Translations under genes and position numbers: made by a program
Assembly: GCA_900769275.1 (NCBI GenBank)
Contig: CAAGGA010000161.1
Coordinates: 1 to 17,816 of the forward strand
From: an uncultured Prevotella sp.
Lineage (GTDB): Bacteria > Bacteroidota > Bacteroidia > Bacteroidales > Bacteroidaceae
Reading direction: 5' to 3'
Length of the DNA stretch: 17,816 bases
The notes under the pieces: model-generated
What the model was told of the DNA's origin: nothing
Databases searched by the model: none
The model's input: only the letters and a program-made list of their open reading frames with translations
Part shown: positions 15,903-17,816 of the stretch, piece by piece
Numbering within the stretch: position 1 is the stretch's first letter
How the letters are laid out: each line of letters starts with the position of its first letter

Positions 15903-16852
15903 CCATCATTATCCCTGCCTATAACGTCGGTGAAACACTTGCAAGATGCGTGGAAAGCGTCATCAATCAGGAATTTCAATCGTGGCAAGCCATCATCATT
16001 GACGATGGAAGCAGTGACAACACCCTCAACATAGCCAAAGACCTGGCAAGAAAGGATGCACGCATCACCGTGACACATAAAGACAATGGCGGACTGAGCG
16101 ATGCCAGAAACCATGGTCTTGACCTGCTTCTTGGCATATCAACCCACGGAGATTGCGCTCTGTGCCATGACACGGAATACATCACCTTCATCGACAGCGA
16201 TGACCATATCGCCCCATCCACACTCCACCCGCTGATGGAGGAATTGTCCGTACATCCCGAATATGACCTGCTGGAATACTCCGCCACACTGCATTCCGGA
16301 AGCAAAAGAGAAAGCAGACTGACGCTGCCCGACAATATCTACACCTCACCAAAGGACTATTGGCTGTACGGTGAAGGCTATAGCCACACATATTCATGCA
16401 ACAAAATATTCCGAAGCACCATCTTTGCCTCAGGACTTCGTTTCCCAAAAGGCAAGTTGTTTGAGGACGCATGGATTCTGCCACAGATACTTCAAGCCTG
16501 CAATATCGTAGCCACCACAAGTAAAGGACTATATATCTATACTGACAATCCCAAGGGCATCACGCACTCTGCAGAACATTCCGCCTCCCAACTGGCGCAC
16601 CTTCTCTACGCCCAGACAAACGCCCTGCGTGTCATCGGCATAGACCTTACGACGCCGACACTCTCAAAAGAAAAAGCAAGACTCTATCTCTCGCTGCGTA
16701 ATCAGCAGACATACATCAGACGTCTCGACTCCGATTTCCCCATCCTTATACCGTCAAGACGCATCCCCCTGTCTGCCGCAACGTCTGTCCGAGAATTTCT
16801 CAAGATACTATATTACCAATGGATACAAGCATTTGGACGACAAACAGTATGA
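15884..16852 (+). CDS. Family 2 glycosyltransferase
   Basis: The 322-residue product has a classic GT2 domain: LTIIIPAYNVGETLARCVESV (about 6-26), IIIDDGSSDNT (about 37-47), HKDNGGLSDARNHGLD (about 65-80) and the metal-binding DSDD (104-107). Between the second-last motif and DSDD it carries an insert of about 20 residues with two cysteines (GDCALCHDTE), absent from most simple GT2 domains I know. The C-terminal part includes YSCNKIFRS and LFEDAWILPQIL, typical of enzymes that add hexoses or their derivatives to capsule or LPS. It is last in the operon, and 174 bases separate it from the rnpB promoter. No terminator is obvious after the stop. Sugar and linkage are unknown. Confidence 0.9.
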   Translation: MEKPSLTIIIPAYNVGETLARCVESVINQEFQSWQAIIIDDGSSDNTLNIAKDLARKDARITVTHKDNGGLSDARNHGLDLLLGISTHGDCALCHDTEYITFIDSDDHIAPSTLHPLMEELSVHPEYDLLEYSATLHSGSKRESRLTLPDNIYTSPKDYWLYGEGYSHTYSCNKIFRSTIFASGLRFPKGKLFEDAWILPQILQACNIVATTSKGLYIYTDNPKGITHSAEHSASQLAHLLYAQTNALRVIGIDLTTPTLSKEKARLYLSLRNQQTYIRRLDSDFPILIPSRRIPLSAATSVREFLKILYYQWIQAFGRQTV

Positions 16853-17002
16853 GCACATCTCCTATTCTGTTAATTTCCCAACCATATATCAAGCCTCGCT
16901 TAACATTATCCTTTATAAGGCATATCACAGCATTTCATCCAGTTCACAACCGATATGAGAGGATATGACCGACAGGAAAAGAAAAATTCAAAAGCCCTTT
17001 TC

Positions 17003-17034
17003 CTTGCATAATCCAAATAATAGTCGTAATTTTG
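17003..17034 (+). promoter_or_regulatory. rnpB promoter (-33 and -7 elements)
   Basis: CTTG at 17003-17006 and TAATTTTG at 17027-17034 are separated by 20 bases, close to the Bacteroidota -33/-7 consensus. This is the best-formed promoter in the window, as expected for a stable RNA. Transcription should begin at about 17041. Confidence 0.75.
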
Positions 17035-17040
17035 CATCTT

Positions 17041-17446
17041 AGATAAAGGACAGCAGTGCTCCGGTCTTGTCGCTGGCTCATTATTCTCAGGAACTTGGGC
17101 GAGAGGAAAGTCCGGGCAGCACAGAGCACTCCGCTCCCGAAAATAGGAGTTACTGGCGACAGTAAAACAGGGCAGAAGAAAACAACCGCCCCCACGTTTC
17201 TGCGTGGAGGTAAGGGTGAGAAGGCGGTGTAAGAGACCACCGGGCTGATGGTGACATCAGTGCCGTGCCCCTCGGAGGCTGTAAGTTCATGTAAACCATC
17301 GTCTGAGGGTTGCTCGCCCGACTCATTCCGATGGAGGGTAGAACGCTGGAGTCATAGGGTAACTTATGGCGTAGATAAATGACAAGAAGCTCCTTGCGGC
17401 GAGAGCCGTATGCGAGAGACAGAACCCGGCTTATAGGGGCACTGCT
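17041..17446 (+). ncRNA. rnpB: RNase P RNA, bacterial class A
   Basis: This is the catalytic RNA that removes 5' leaders from tRNA precursors. The conserved core is present: GAGGAAAGTCCGGGC at about 17103-17117 near the 5' end, GGCGACAGTAAAACAGGG at about 17154-17171, GCCGTGCCCCTCGGAGG in the middle, and AGACAGAACCCGGCTTATAG at about 17417-17436, the 3' half of P4 with the tRNA CCA-contact region nearby. Helix P1 is AGCAGTGCTCC (17052-17062) pairing with GGGGCACTGCT (17436-17446), with one G-T pair. The exact ends are estimated from the promoter and P1. An open frame on the other strand crosses it by chance. Confidence 0.95.
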
Positions 17447-17464
17447 TTCCTTTTTCTTTTTTTT
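17436..17464 (+). terminator. rnpB 3' end with T-rich tract
   Basis: The 3' strand of P1 is followed directly by a T/C tract with runs of five and eight T (17447-17464). The stem-plus-T-run probably acts as the intrinsic terminator for rnpB. Confidence 0.6.
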
Positions 17465-17816
17465 CAGGCAGCGTTGCTCATCCTTTTATGGGGCACAAAA
17501 CGAAATGTTTACATAGGGTTATGTTTGCCTTACGTTTGGGGCTTTTCGTTGACATCAACAGTACGCTGGATTTACGGATGAATGCTGAGGGTTTACGCAT
17601 GGATGGCTGCACGTTTACGCGTGTGGCTTTTTTTGTGTGTGGGTAAATCCTTTATCTGTGGGCTTTCAGCGCGGCGGTGAGGCTTCTGTCGTGCCTTCGT
17701 TTGAACCCATTCGGTGCAAGTACGTTTAGGTTACACCTTAATTATCCCAAATCGGTCATTAGCGTTATGATGATAACAACTCTTGTTTTTGAACAGATGT
17801 CTCTACGTTTTGAGGG
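17465..17816. other. Non-coding stretch downstream of rnpB
   Basis: I see no gene here. It contains the GTTTAC array (17507-17618). Beyond that lie a T-run at about 17628-17634 and a small inverted repeat TTAGGT-TAC-ACCTTAA near 17726-17741, followed by ATTATCCCAAATCGGTCATTAG. The last 100 bases may be the start of the next gene's control region or of a dispersed repeat; the window ends too soon to tell. Confidence 0.5.
17507..17618. repeat. Degenerate 21-22-bp periodic array of GTTTAC elements
   Basis: The hexamers GTTTAC (17507-17512), CCTTAC (17528-17533), GTTGAC (17548-17553), ATTTAC (17570-17575), GTTTAC (17591-17596) and GTTTAC (17613-17618) recur every 20-22 bases. Between the last two the layout is hexamer, GCATG, GATGGC, TGCAC, hexamer: the same 6+5+6+5 plan as the array at 4380-4506, including the shared spacer TGCAC. 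The intervening sequence is not conserved, so this is a phased pattern rather than a tandem copy. Confidence 0.6.

Noticed and set aside
16944..17240. 98-codon minus-strand open frame over the rnpB promoter and 5' half
   Set aside because: The region is explained by a well-conserved RNase P RNA and its promoter.

Overview
The window looks like a chromosomal segment of a Bacteroidales bacterium, most probably a Prevotella-like lineage. The reasons are: Bacteroidota-type -7 promoter elements (TAnnTTTG) upstream of most transcription units, A-rich leaders instead of strong Shine-Dalgarno sites, a long SecA of about 1125 residues, an Lnb (DUF4105) lipoprotein N-acyltransferase, and a Bacteroidota-style LptC / CNNM-CorC / PpiD run. 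The genus is an inference from memory of these features, not from a search.

Layout. Positions 1-236 hold GC-rich hairpins and no convincing gene. The minus strand then carries, in reverse order of transcription, a small acidic unknown protein (237-677), secA (741-4118), a 671-base gap with the secA promoter and a degenerate 22-bp repeat array, a PafA-like alkaline phosphatase superfamily protein (4790-6391), and lnb (6494-7711). A 102-base divergent promoter region follows. The plus strand then carries an outer-membrane beta-barrel protein (7814-9118), lptC (9184-9891), a CNNM/CorC transporter (10058-11317), ppiD (11535-13676) and a strong intrinsic terminator (13721-13763). Next comes a three-gene glycosyltransferase operon (13942-16852) with 19-nt overlaps, then the RNase P RNA gene (about 17041-17446) with a good promoter, and a final stretch with a second repeat array.

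How the genes fit together. Except for rnpB, nearly everything concerns the cell envelope: SecA exports preproteins, Lnb finishes lipoproteins, PpiD assists folding of exported proteins, LptC is part of the LPS bridge, the barrel protein sits in the outer membrane, and the glycosyltransferases probably build surface glycan.

Most interesting observations. (1) The PafA-like protein has the fold but appears to have lost almost every metal ligand and catalytic residue, so it is probably a pseudoenzyme, and it lies next to lnb in the same direction. (2) Two distant intergenic regions carry the same kind of degenerate array: six-base T-rich elements recurring every 21-22 bp, in the first array alternating with A-rich hexamers at 11 bp. 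(3) The 3' end of lptC appears frameshifted: another frame continues as coding-like sequence and would end in an ATGCTGA overlap with the next gene. (4) The lnb promoter -7 element sits only four bases from its GTG start, suggesting a leaderless mRNA.
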